A stretch of DNA of 64,000 nucleotides from Dermatobacter hominis (GTDB taxonomy: Bacteria; Actinomycetota; Acidimicrobiia; Acidimicrobiales; Microtrichaceae): NCBI RefSeq assembly GCF_020715685.1, contig NZ_CP085840.1:310001-374000 (forward strand), read 5' to 3'. The number at the start of each line of letters is the position of its first letter. Positions within the stretch are counted from its first letter, which is position 1. This document shows, piece after piece, positions 53,126 to 61,447 of this stretch. A program made the translations under genes and the position numbers. A model generated the notes under the pieces. The model did not search any database. It had not been told where the DNA came from and saw only the letters and a program-made list of their open reading frames with translations.

Positions 53126-53803
53126 GTGGAACCGAGCGACGTCCCCGTGATCGCCATCGACGGTCCTGCCGGATCCGGCAAGTCGACCGTCGCCCGCCGG
53201 CTGGCGCGACGACTGTCGCTCCAGTACCTCGACACGGGCGCGATGTACCGGGCCGTCGCCTTCGCCGCCATCCGCCAGGGCCTCGACCCCGTCGACGTCG
53301 GTCCGGTCGCGGCGCTGGCCACCACGATCGACCTCGTCGTGGCCGATGGCGACGTCGTGGTCGACGGCGTCGACGCCTCGGTCGAGATCCGGGGCCCCGA
53401 GGTGTCGCGGGCGGTGAGCGTCGTCGCCGCGAACCCCGAGGTGCGCGAGGAGATGCGGACCCGGCAGCGGGTGTGGGCCGTCGAGCACCGCGGCGGGGTC
53501 ATCGAGGGCCGCGACATCGGCACCGTCGTGTTCCCCGACGCGCTGCTCAAGGTGTACCTGACCGCCGACCCGGCGGTGCGCGCCGCCCGGCGGGCGAAGG
53601 AGATGACCGATCTGGAGTACGACACCGTCGCCGCCGACATCGCCCGTCGCGACGCGGCCGACCAGGGCCGGTCCGACAGCCCGCTGGTCGAGGCGGACGA
53701 CGCCGTCACCGTCGACACGACCGGGCTCGAGATCGACGAGGTCGTCGAGGTGATCGCCGGGATGGTGGAGGAGCGACTGGCCGACCGGGACGCGGCGAGG
53801 TGA
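53126..53803 (+). CDS. cmk: Cytidylate kinase
   Basis: Phosphorylates CMP and dCMP with ATP. The 225 aa are normal. P-loop IDGPAGSGKSTVARRLARR near the N-terminus, YLDTGAMYRAVA (CMP site), EGRDIGTVVFPDA, and RAARRAKEM of the lid are all present. The GTG start is supported by family length and by TAGGAT 8 nt upstream. A plsC-like gene and later der follow, the usual actinobacterial neighbourhood. Confidence 0.95.
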   Translation: MEPSDVPVIAIDGPAGSGKSTVARRLARRLSLQYLDTGAMYRAVAFAAIRQGLDPVDVGPVAALATTIDLVVADGDVVVDGVDASVEIRGPEVSRAVSVVAANPEVREEMRTRQRVWAVEHRGGVIEGRDIGTVVFPDALLKVYLTADPAVRAARRAKEMTDLEYDTVAADIARRDAADQGRSDSPLVEADDAVTVDTTGLEIDEVVEVIAGMVEERLADRDAAR

Positions 53804-53870
53804 CACTGCCCACCAGCTGCGGATGGACCGCGACCGGCGCCGGCGGTGCGCTCCGGACGGGGGAGGGAAC

Positions 53871-54542
53871 GTGAGCAAGGTTCTGATCGATCGTGCGCCG
53901 CTGCGCCCGATCTCCAAGTGGGGGCGCGTGTCGTACCGGGTCTTCCGCGGGATCGGTCGGCTGATCCTGAAGCCGCTGTGGGGCCTGAAGGTCGAGGGCC
54001 TCGACCGGCTGCCGGTCGGCGTCGCCTACGTGATCGCGCCGGTGCACCGCTCCTACGTCGACTTCGCCGTGGTCGCCGCCGTGATCCCGCGCGAGGTGCG
54101 GTTCATGGCCAAGGACAGCGTCTGGAAGTGGCGGTGGCTGGGCCGGTTCATCGAGTTCAACGGCTCGTTCCCGGTCGACCGCGAGCACGTCGACCGCGAC
54201 GCGCTCCGCCGCTGCGAGGACGCGGTGGCCGGCGGCGACCCCGTCGTCATGTTCCCCGAGGGCCGGCGCAAGGACGGGCCCGTGGTCGAGGAGCTCTTCG
54301 ACGGGCCGTCGTTCGTCGCCTGCCGCAACCGCGTGCCGATCGTCCCGATCGCCATCGGCGGGTCGGTCGAAGCCATGCCGCGGGGCGCCAAGATGATCCA
54401 CCCGGCACGGGTCCGCGTCGTGATCGGCGAGCCGATCTACCCCGACGTCCCTCCGACCGGGCGCGTCCCGCGTCGGGCCGTGTCGGACAACACCGAGCAC
54501 CTGCGCGACGTGCTGCAGTCGCTCTACGACAGCGTCCGCTGA
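53871..54542 (+). CDS. PlsC-type 1-acyl-glycerol-3-phosphate acyltransferase
   Basis: Predicted membrane-associated acyltransferase that makes phosphatidic acid. The 223 aa contain the HX4D motif HRSYVD, FNGSFPVDRE, the FPEGRRKDG motif, and PIVPIAIGGS. The GTG at 53871 is chosen because GGGGGAGGGA lies just upstream; an in-frame ATG at 53823 would add a charged, unrelated stretch. It follows cmk by 67 nt. Confidence 0.9.
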   Translation: MSKVLIDRAPLRPISKWGRVSYRVFRGIGRLILKPLWGLKVEGLDRLPVGVAYVIAPVHRSYVDFAVVAAVIPREVRFMAKDSVWKWRWLGRFIEFNGSFPVDREHVDRDALRRCEDAVAGGDPVVMFPEGRRKDGPVVEELFDGPSFVACRNRVPIVPIAIGGSVEAMPRGAKMIHPARVRVVIGEPIYPDVPPTGRVPRRAVSDNTEHLRDVLQSLYDSVR

Positions 54543-54575
54543 GGCCGAGCCGCCGCAGCAGACCGCCGGTCGCGG

Positions 54576-54968
54576 TCAGCCGACGTTGGTCGTGACGAGC
54601 ACGCCGAGGTACATGGCCGCCACGGCGAAGAGCGACGACATGGCGCCGCCGACGGCGAGCATCGCCTTGTTGCCCTTCGCCTGCGTGTGGACCGCGGCAC
54701 CGATCGCGGTGAGCACGACGGCCAGCAGGTGCAGCTCGACCCACGGGTGCGGGAGGTCGCCCAGGTCGATCGCCATCAGGTTCCACAGGCCGGTCAGCAC
54801 CGCGAGCCCGAAGGCGGGCCAGGCGATGCGGTTGAACGCGGCGGCGACCGCCTTGGGCGCATCGGGGCCGAGCGTGCGCGCGGTCGGCACGAGCCCGGCG
54901 AGGACGATCTGGCCGCCCACCCAGACGGACGCGGCCAGGATGTGCAGGAACAGGCGCAGCGCGGTCAC
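54576..54968 (-). CDS. Small four-helix membrane protein, CopD-like
   Basis: A 130-aa protein with four predicted membrane helices. The start ALRLFLHILAASVWVGGQIVLAG resembles the N-terminal helix of the CopD/DUF4149 membrane family, with a histidine in the first helix and another in HLLAVVLTAIG. No further domain is present. A copper or haem link is possible from the family but not shown. It is transcribed toward plsC. Confidence 0.7.
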   Translation of the reverse strand: MTALRLFLHILAASVWVGGQIVLAGLVPTARTLGPDAPKAVAAAFNRIAWPAFGLAVLTGLWNLMAIDLGDLPHPWVELHLLAVVLTAIGAAVHTQAKGNKAMLAVGGAMSSLFAVAAMYLGVLVTTNVG

Positions 54969-55064
54969 CGGCTCAGACTGACACGCTGCGTTCCGTCGCG
55001 CAGAACCGGGCCGACCGTCGTGCTCTTGCGAGACTGGCCGACGCAGTGGCAGCGCCGACGGGGG

Positions 55065-56156
55065 TCAGGCGAGGTCGGCGAGGACGGCGCTCGCCGCCAG
55101 GGCCCGGTCGTCCGACGGCGGGCGCCGGTCGGGGTCGGCGCCGAGGCCCAGGCCGCCGACGGCGTCGATCGCGACCAGCAGGTCGCGCAGGTTGCGCGGG
55201 GGAGGGAAGTACTCGTCCTCCTCGGTGAGGCGGACCTCCTCGACGCCGCGGGCCGGGTCGAGCGCCACGATCACCTGGTCGACGAGCTCCTCCGGGGCCG
55301 ACGCCCCGGCGGTCACGCCCACGACCCCGTGCAGGTCGACCGAGCCGTCGGCCCGGCGGGGCAGCTCGCCGGCGGAGTTCACGCGCAGCACCGTGGCGCA
55401 GCCGGCGCCACGCGCCAGGCGCTCCAGGGCGAGGGTGTTCGAGGAGTTCGCCGAGCCGATGACGACGACGGCGTCGCAGCGCGAGGCGATCTCCATCAGC
55501 GCGGACTGCCGGTTGGTGGTGGCGAAGCAGAGGTCGCTCCGACCCGGCGTCCAGACGTCGGGGAACCGCTCGGTGGTGGCCTCGGCGACGTCGGCCCAGT
55601 CGCGGTGCGACAGCGTCGTCTGGGCGAGGAGCGCCACCGGTGTGCCGAACTCGGGGAGCGCGTCCACCTCGGCGACGGATTCGACGCGGTGGATCGCCTC
55701 GGGGGCGACGGCCATCGTCCCGACCGCCTCCTCGTGGCCCTCGTGGCCGATGTAGACGATCGAGTACCCCTTGCCGGCCCGGACCTTCACCTCGTGGTGG
55801 ACCTTGGTCACGAGCGGGCAGACGGCGTCGACGACGAACCCCCCGTTGTCCCGGGCGGCCTGCACGACCTCGGGGGCCGAGCCGTGCGCGGACAGCATGA
55901 GCGGCCGGCCGGGCGGGACCTCGTCGATGTCGTCGACGAAGACGACGCCCTGCTCCCGGAAGCGCTGGACGACCTGCTGGTTGTGGACGATCTCGTGGTA
56001 GCAGTACACGGGCCCGTCGAAGGCGCGGACCATCCAGGCGAGGGCCTTGATGGCCATCTCGACGCCGGCGCAGAACCCGCGGGGCGCGGCCAGGAGCACC
56101 AGGTCGACGCCCCCGCTCGGCGGCGCGCCGGGGTCCTCGGTGGTCGTGTCGGTCAC
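55065..56156 (-). CDS. ispH: 4-hydroxy-3-methylbut-2-enyl diphosphate reductase
   Basis: Last enzyme of the MEP isoprenoid pathway; makes IPP and DMAPP with a [4Fe-4S] cluster. The 363-aa length is somewhat above the usual 310-330 because of N- and C-terminal extensions. The three cluster cysteines are C29 (PRGFCAGVEMA), C113 (AVCPLVTKVH), and C210 (SDLCFATTNRQ); the EIVHN and SANSSNTLAL segments are typical. The GTG start follows TAGGCT by 6 nt on the minus strand. Confidence 0.95.
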   Translation of the reverse strand: MTDTTTEDPGAPPSGGVDLVLLAAPRGFCAGVEMAIKALAWMVRAFDGPVYCYHEIVHNQQVVQRFREQGVVFVDDIDEVPPGRPLMLSAHGSAPEVVQAARDNGGFVVDAVCPLVTKVHHEVKVRAGKGYSIVYIGHEGHEEAVGTMAVAPEAIHRVESVAEVDALPEFGTPVALLAQTTLSHRDWADVAEATTERFPDVWTPGRSDLCFATTNRQSALMEIASRCDAVVVIGSANSSNTLALERLARGAGCATVLRVNSAGELPRRADGSVDLHGVVGVTAGASAPEELVDQVIVALDPARGVEEVRLTEEDEYFPPPRNLRDLLVAIDAVGGLGLGADPDRRPPSDDRALAASAVLADLA

Positions 56157-56162
56157 GTCACG

Positions 56163-56168
56163 AGCCTA
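56163..56168 (-). promoter_or_regulatory. Predicted -10 element of ispH
   Basis: TAGGCT on the minus strand is followed by six bases and the GTG at 56156, with no Shine-Dalgarno site. Confidence 0.5.
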
Positions 56169-56241
56169 CGGGGCGCCGCGCCCGCCGCCGTGCCGGCTGG
56201 GGTAGCGCGCCCTGCCCTGGCCGACTCGGACCGGCCGGGTG

Positions 56242-57453
56242 TCAGGGCGCGTGGCGGTAGGTGGCGACGTTCGGCAGCGACGCCAGGACGCCGTCGCCCA
56301 ACCCGACCGGCTCGGGGTCGAGCCCGGAGCGGTACCGCAGCTCCGCTGTCACGAGGTGGGCGACCTGTGGCCACAGCACCGGCGAGTCGGTGAACGGCGG
56401 CGTCGGGCAGCCGTCGTTGCCGAGCTGCAGCAGGAAGTCGGGGAGCGGCAGGCCGGTGGCGAGCGCCAAGGCGATCACACCGCCGCCGCCGATCTCGCAG
56501 ATGTCCGAGAAGGCGTTGTTGTGGCCCGCACCGTCGAGCTCGAGGAGCCTCTTGGGCCCGGCGGTGTAGTCGTAGCCGGTGCGGACGCCGTCGATCGACG
56601 CGACGCCGTCCTGGATGCCGCTGAGCCACATGACGGCCTTGTCGGCCGGGAGGGCGGGCGCGGTGCCCTGCACGATGCTCAGCAGCGAGACGCCGGCGCT
56701 CAGCGGGATGGCCGAGTGCACGTCGGGCCGGGCCAGCAGCCGGATCGAGGTGCCACCGCCGGCGGAGTGGCCGACCGGGTACACGCTCGAGGAGTCGACG
56801 ATGCCCGACAGCACGCTGTCGGGCGCGGCGTCCTGCGCCTTCACGGCCTGGATCGCCTCGTCGGCGATCGTGGTGTCGGGGCGGGAGACGGCCGGGCCCT
56901 CGCCGAGCACGCTGCCGAGGCCACGCTCGAGGTAGTCGGGCGAGATCACGACGAAGCCCCAGGACGCGAGGTGCGTCGTCAGCTTCGTGGACTGCAGCCG
57001 GTAGCTGGCGAAGCCGTGCGAGAACAGCACCAGCGGATACGGGCCGTCCGCGTCGTCGGCCGGGACGTCGCGGTGGGCGATCGTCTGGAACGGCGGGTCC
57101 ACGTCGGGCGGGATCAGCGCGTCGAAGCTCGGCGGCACGAAGTCGCGGATGTGGTACGCCTCGGCCGGCGTGTCGCCGATCTGGGCGGCGTCGGCCGGGT
57201 ACCAGACCTCGACCGAGCGGTCGGCGAGCTGGAGCGTGGTCACGCCCACCTCGTGGGGGCCGAGCTCGGTGTACGCGGCCTCGGACGCCCTCGGCGCGTC
57301 GTTCGGGCTCGTTCCCGTGGCCGGGGCCGGGGGCTCGGGCACGCAGGCGGCGGCCAGCAGCGCCAGCGCGGCCACGGCAGCCGTGGCGAACGCCCGCCGA
57401 CGGCGTCGGCTCGCGGTCCGGTGCGGCTGTCCGCACGCGCCCATCGCAACCAT
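56242..57453 (-). CDS. Secreted alpha/beta-hydrolase (lipase/PAF-acetylhydrolase-like lipoprotein)
   Basis: A 403-aa exported hydrolase. An Arg-rich n-region, hydrophobic core, and lipobox-like ALLAAAC (Cys37) suggest a lipoprotein. The catalytic domain has YPLVLFSHGFASYR (oxyanion region), VGHSAGGGTS with the nucleophile serine, and GAGHNNAFSDIC with the likely histidine. The ATG at 57453 is preceded by GAGG at 8 nt; an ATG at 57528 would place its first codons over the divergent promoter. The substrate is an unidentified ester. Confidence 0.85.
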   Translation of the reverse strand: MVAMGACGQPHRTASRRRRRAFATAAVAALALLAAACVPEPPAPATGTSPNDAPRASEAAYTELGPHEVGVTTLQLADRSVEVWYPADAAQIGDTPAEAYHIRDFVPPSFDALIPPDVDPPFQTIAHRDVPADDADGPYPLVLFSHGFASYRLQSTKLTTHLASWGFVVISPDYLERGLGSVLGEGPAVSRPDTTIADEAIQAVKAQDAAPDSVLSGIVDSSSVYPVGHSAGGGTSIRLLARPDVHSAIPLSAGVSLLSIVQGTAPALPADKAVMWLSGIQDGVASIDGVRTGYDYTAGPKRLLELDGAGHNNAFSDICEIGGGGVIALALATGLPLPDFLLQLGNDGCPTPPFTDSPVLWPQVAHLVTAELRYRSGLDPEPVGLGDGVLASLPNVATYRHAP

Positions 57454-57522
57454 CAGATCGACCTCGCCCACCGGGCACCCCCTCAGCTCATCCGCCGCCC
57501 GGGAGCATAGGTCGTCGGCAAG

Positions 57523-57528
57523 TACCAT
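57523..57528 (+). promoter_or_regulatory. Predicted -10 element of the DUF512 gene
   Basis: TACCAT ends 8 nt before the GTG at 57537, with no Shine-Dalgarno site, as for argC, scpA, and cmk. Confidence 0.55.
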
Positions 57529-57536
57529 GGTCGGCC

Positions 57537-59039
57537 GTGTCCCTCGCCACCGTCGTCGCCGTCGCGCCCGGATCCCCGGCCGCCGAGGGCGGCGTCGCGC
57601 CCGGGGACGAGCTGGTCGCGATCGGCGGACGCCCGCTGCGGGACGTCATCGAGTTCCGCGTGCTGTCCGACGAGGCCGAGGTGGAGCTGGAGCTGCGCCG
57701 CGGCGGCATCGAGCTGAGCGTCGAGATCTCGAAGGAGCACGGCGAGCCGCTGGGCCTCGAGGTGGACTCGCCGGTCTTCGACGAGGTGCGCACCTGCGAC
57801 AACCACTGCGAGTTCTGCTTCATCCACCAGCTGCCGCCCGGGATGCGTCGGAGCCTGTACCTGAAGGACGACGACTACCGGCTCTCGTTCCTGTACGGGA
57901 ACTTCACGACGCTGACCCGCTTCACCGAGGCGGACCTCGAGCGGGTGCTGGTCGAGGGCCTGTCGCCCCTGTACGTCAGCATCCACGCCACCGACCCCGA
58001 CGTCCGGGTCGAGCTGCTGCGCAACCGCCGCGGCGCGACGAGCCTGCGGTGGCTGCGGGCCCTGCTCGACCACGGCGTCGAGGTGCACGGCCAGATCGTC
58101 GTGTGCCCGGGGTTGAACGACGGCGACGTCCTCGACCGGACCCTGTGCGGCGTGCTCGACGAGTACCCGGAGCTGGCCGACGTGGCGGTCGTCCCGCTCG
58201 GCGTCAGCGCCCACAACCGGGAGCCCCGCATGCGGCCCCACACGGTGGCCGAGGCGCAGGCCGTCGTCGACGTCGTCGACCGCTGGCAGGAGGTGTTCCT
58301 GGCCACGCTCGGGCACCGGATGGTGTTCGCCGCCGACGAGTACTACCTGCTCGCCGACCGGCCGTTCCCCGACGCCTCGACCTACGGCGACTTCGGCATG
58401 CACGAGGACGGCATCGGCATGGCGCGCGCGTTCGAGGCCGAGCTGGGCGGGCGGGCCGGCGAGGGCATCGGCGTGCAGCCCGGGTTCTTCTCGTGGGTCG
58501 ACGGCGCGCCGGCCGACGGCTACCGGGCGCCGCGTACCGACGGTGGCTGCGGCGCAGTCGCGTCCAGCGCGCCCGCCGCGCCCGCCGACGGTGGCGGCGC
58601 GACCTCGGTCTCGCTCGGCGCCCGCCGGCCGGCCGCCGACGCCCCGGTCGGCATCCTGACCGGCGCCTACGGCGCCCGGGTCCTGGCCCCGCTGCTCGAC
58701 GACGTGCTGGCGGCGGCGGGTCGCGGCGGGCTGGCCGGCGCCGGGGTGCGGATCGTGCCCGTCGAGAACCGGTGGTTCGGCGGCAACATCGGCGTGGCCG
58801 GCCTGATGGTCGGCGAGGACGTCGCCCGGGCGCTCGAGGCGGAGCCCGCCGGGCACCGCTACCTGCTGCCCGACGTCTGCCTGTCCCGGGGCGCCTTCCT
58901 CGACGGGACCCGGCCCGAGGACCTGCCTCGCCGGGTCGAGGTCGTCCCCACCGACGGGGTGGCGCTGCGCCGGGCCCTGCTCGGACCCGAACCTGCGCCG
59001 GCGGTCGCCGAGCCCGTCACCGGAGGCCCCCGTGGCTGA
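57537..59039 (+). CDS. DUF512 protein with PDZ-like and radical-SAM-like domains
   Basis: A 500-aa protein of unknown function. The N-terminal PDZ-like domain (about 1-65) contains VAPGSPAAEGGVAPGDELVAIGG. A radical-SAM-like core follows with cysteines C87-C91-C94 in RTCDNHCEFCFIHQLP (CxxxCxxC, a possible [4Fe-4S] site), and the DUF512 region continues to the end (EDGIGMARAFEAEL, ENRWFGGNIGVAGLM). An Ala/Gly-rich insert of about 35 residues lies near 330-365. This family is often next to der, and here the two genes overlap by 8 nt. A role linked to ribosome assembly is inferred only from that neighbour. Confidence 0.87.
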   Translation: MSLATVVAVAPGSPAAEGGVAPGDELVAIGGRPLRDVIEFRVLSDEAEVELELRRGGIELSVEISKEHGEPLGLEVDSPVFDEVRTCDNHCEFCFIHQLPPGMRRSLYLKDDDYRLSFLYGNFTTLTRFTEADLERVLVEGLSPLYVSIHATDPDVRVELLRNRRGATSLRWLRALLDHGVEVHGQIVVCPGLNDGDVLDRTLCGVLDEYPELADVAVVPLGVSAHNREPRMRPHTVAEAQAVVDVVDRWQEVFLATLGHRMVFAADEYYLLADRPFPDASTYGDFGMHEDGIGMARAFEAELGGRAGEGIGVQPGFFSWVDGAPADGYRAPRTDGGCGAVASSAPAAPADGGGATSVSLGARRPAADAPVGILTGAYGARVLAPLLDDVLAAAGRGGLAGAGVRIVPVENRWFGGNIGVAGLMVGEDVARALEAEPAGHRYLLPDVCLSRGAFLDGTRPEDLPRRVEVVPTDGVALRRALLGPEPAPAVAEPVTGGPRG

Positions 59040-60342
59040 CCTGCCCGTCGTTGCGATCGTCGGCCGACCGAACGTCGGCAAGTCGACGCTGATGAACCGG
59101 ATCCTCGGCAAGCGGGTGGCGATCGTCGAGGAGAAGCCGGGCGTCACCCGCGACCGCAAGGAGGTCGAGGCCGAGTGGCGCGGCCGCCCCTTCCTGCTCG
59201 TCGACACCGGCGGGTGGATGGCGGGCGGGTCCGACCTCGACAAGAAGGTCTCGAACCAGTCGGAGCTGGCGATCAAGGACGCCGACGTCGTGCTGTTCGT
59301 CGTCGACGCCAAGGTCGGCGTCACCGAGGAGGATGCCCAGGTCGCCAACCTGCTGCGGGCGCTCGACCGACCGGTGCACGTCCTGGCGAACAAGGTCGAC
59401 GACACCAGCCACGAGGCCCTCATCTGGGAGCTGATGGCGCTCGGGCTGGGCGAGCCCGTCCCGATCTCGGCGCTGCACGGCCGTGGCACCGGCGACCTGC
59501 TCGACGTGATCGTCGACGAGCTGCCCGAGGAGGAGCCCGAGCCCGAGCAGTCCGACATGGAGGAGGGCGAGGGCGTCATCTCCGTCGCCCTCGTGGGTCG
59601 CCCGAACGTGGGCAAGTCGACCTTGTTCAACCGGCTCATCGGCGAGGACCGCGCCGTGGTCCACGACATGCCCGGCACGACCCGCGACGCCGTCGACACG
59701 GTCGTCGAGACCGAGATCGGGCCGCTCCGCTTCGTCGACACCGCCGGCATGCGGCGCAAGTCCCGCATCGACGAGGGCACCGAGTACTTCTCGATGGTGC
59801 GGGCGCTGAAGGCGGTCGACGAGGCCGACGTCGCCCTGCTCGTGATCGACGCGACCGAGGGCGTCACGCACCAGGACCAGCGGCTGGCCGAGCGGGTCGA
59901 CGGCGCCGGCTGCCCGATCGTGGTGCTCCTGAACAAGTGGGAGCTGCTCGACGAGGACCAGCGCAAGGACGTGCTCTACCAGCTGGGCCAGCGGCTGCAC
60001 TTCCTCGGCGACGCGGCCGTCCTGCGGATCTCGGCCCTCACCGGCCGGGGCGTGCACCGGCTGCTGCCGGCGCTCGAGAACTCGATCGACGCCTACCACA
60101 CGCGCATCCCGACCCGTCAGGTCAACGACGTGATCCGGCGGGCCCAGCAGGCCCAGCCCGGTCCGCACGGCGCCCGGGTGCTGTATGCGACGCAGGGCGC
60201 GTCGGATCCGCCGACGTTCACGCTCTTCGCCAACAAGACCATCCCCGCCAGCTACCTGCGCTACCTGGAGCGCCAGCTCCGGGAGGCGTTCGGCCTCGAG
60301 GCCACGCCGATCAAGATGCGCGTGCGACGCCGGGGCAGCTGA
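59032..60342 (+). CDS. der: Ribosome-assembly GTPase Der (EngA)
   Basis: Essential GTPase for 50S subunit maturation. The 436 aa have two G domains, each opening with GRPNVGKST (about residues 11 and 189), with VDTGGWMAGG and VDTAGMRRKS as G3 motifs and NKVD/NKWE as G4, followed by the KH-like domain (about 355-436, ending RVRRRGS). The GTG start lies within the last codons of the upstream gene with CGGAGG just before it, so the two are translationally coupled. Confidence 0.96.
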   Translation: MADLPVVAIVGRPNVGKSTLMNRILGKRVAIVEEKPGVTRDRKEVEAEWRGRPFLLVDTGGWMAGGSDLDKKVSNQSELAIKDADVVLFVVDAKVGVTEEDAQVANLLRALDRPVHVLANKVDDTSHEALIWELMALGLGEPVPISALHGRGTGDLLDVIVDELPEEEPEPEQSDMEEGEGVISVALVGRPNVGKSTLFNRLIGEDRAVVHDMPGTTRDAVDTVVETEIGPLRFVDTAGMRRKSRIDEGTEYFSMVRALKAVDEADVALLVIDATEGVTHQDQRLAERVDGAGCPIVVLLNKWELLDEDQRKDVLYQLGQRLHFLGDAAVLRISALTGRGVHRLLPALENSIDAYHTRIPTRQVNDVIRRAQQAQPGPHGARVLYATQGASDPPTFTLFANKTIPASYLRYLERQLREAFGLEATPIKMRVRRRGS

Positions 60343-60442
60343 GCGGTGCTGAGGCGCCGCTCCGGGAGCGTCGGCGTCCCGGCCGGCGGCCCCTACGATC
60401 GACCCGGGCCGATGACGGCCTCCGGGACCCCTGAGGAGGACC

Positions 60443-60838
60443 ATGAGCCAGGTTCGTGACGAGATCGAGGCGCGGGGCAAGCCCCAGCTGGGCGCCACCG
60501 ACGCGGTGACGGAGCTCGTCATCACCGACGAGGTCGAGGGCAGCGGCGACGAGGTCACCCCCGGTGCCACCGTCACGGCCCATTACGTCGGCGTGTCGGC
60601 CTCGACCGGCTCGCAGTTCGACGCGTCGTGGGACCGCGGCGCTCCGATCAGCTTCCCGCTCGACGGCGTCATCCGCGGCTGGAGCGAGGGGCTCGTCGGC
60701 ATGAAGGTCGGCGGCCGTCGCACGCTGGTGATCCCCGGCGACATGGCCTACGGCGCCAACCCGCCTCCCGGTGCGGGCATCGCCCCGAACGAGACGCTGG
60801 TGTTCACCGTCGACCTGGTGGACGTGTCGTGGCGGTGA
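60443..60838 (+). CDS. FKBP-type peptidyl-prolyl isomerase (cytosolic)
   Basis: Proline cis-trans isomerase and folding helper. The 131 aa are one FKBP domain with TAHYVGVSASTGSQFDASW, the hydrophobic pocket FPLDGVIRGWSEGLVGMKVGG, and LVIPGDMAYG. No signal peptide. GAGGAGG at 60433-60439 precedes the ATG by 3 nt, and a TACGAT -10 candidate lies near 60395. It is the first of a tandem pair; the second copy is exported. Confidence 0.93.
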   Translation: MSQVRDEIEARGKPQLGATDAVTELVITDEVEGSGDEVTPGATVTAHYVGVSASTGSQFDASWDRGAPISFPLDGVIRGWSEGLVGMKVGGRRTLVIPGDMAYGANPPPGAGIAPNETLVFTVDLVDVSWR

Positions 60839-61446
60839 CGGGGCCGAGCGCCGGCCGCATCGGTCCGGCGCGGCGTGCGCTCGCCGCGGTCGGCGTCGGC
60901 CTGCTCGCGCTGAGCGGCGTGGCCGCCGCGTGCGGCGACGACGACGAGTCCAGCACCTCGACCACCATCGTGTCCGACGGCGGGTCCGGCGGTTCGATCG
61001 GGTCGTCGAGCGGCTCCGGGAGCTCGAGCGGGTCCGACGGCGCGAGCTCGTCGAACAGCGAGGCCGCCGCCGCGGTCGAGGCGCGCGGCGAGCCGACGGT
61101 CCCGGCCGTCCAGGGCCCGGTGACCGAGCTGAAGATCACCGACGACGTCGAGGGCACCGGCAAGGAGGCCACTCCGACCTCCACGGTGAACGCGCAGTAC
61201 GTGGGCGCCGTCGCCTCGACCGGCGAGGTGTTCCAGTCGTCCTGGCAGATGGGCGGCGCGGTCGAGTTCCCGCTCGACCAGGTCATCCAGGGCTGGAGCG
61301 AGGGCATCCCCGGGATGAAGGAGGGCGGACGGCGCACGATCGTCATCCCCGCCGCCATGGCCTACGGCGAGAACCCGCCGCAGGGCTCGGGGATCCCCGC
61401 CAACGCGGACCTGGTCTTCACCGTCGACCTGGTGTCGGTGGACTGA
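60835..61446 (+). CDS. FKBP-type peptidyl-prolyl isomerase lipoprotein
   Basis: A 203-aa exported FKBP. A signal sequence ends in LSGVAAAC (lipobox-like, Cys33); a Ser/Gly/Asp-rich linker (about 34-78) leads to an FKBP domain very similar to the upstream gene (PVTELKITDDVEGTG, FPLDQVIQGWSEGIPGMKEGG, IVIPAAMAYGENPP). The GTG at 60835 overlaps the previous stop; an in-frame GTG at 60829 is an alternative. The pair looks like a tandem duplication with one copy redirected outside the cell. Confidence 0.92.
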   Translation: MTGPSAGRIGPARRALAAVGVGLLALSGVAAACGDDDESSTSTTIVSDGGSGGSIGSSSGSGSSSGSDGASSSNSEAAAAVEARGEPTVPAVQGPVTELKITDDVEGTGKEATPTSTVNAQYVGAVASTGEVFQSSWQMGGAVEFPLDQVIQGWSEGIPGMKEGGRRTIVIPAAMAYGENPPQGSGIPANADLVFTVDLVSVD

Positions 61447-61447
61447 C

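Noticed and set aside
54986-55009. GCGTTCCGTCGCGCAGAACCGGG as a fifth palindrome copy
   Set aside because: Only a GTTC/GAAC pair is symmetric and there is no long stem; the resemblance to the outer motif is probably chance.
57454-57528. Upstream ATG at 57528 as start of the lipase
   Set aside because: It would overlap the -10 element of the divergent DUF512 gene and lacks a Shine-Dalgarno; 57453 has GAGG at 8 nt and leads directly into the signal peptide.
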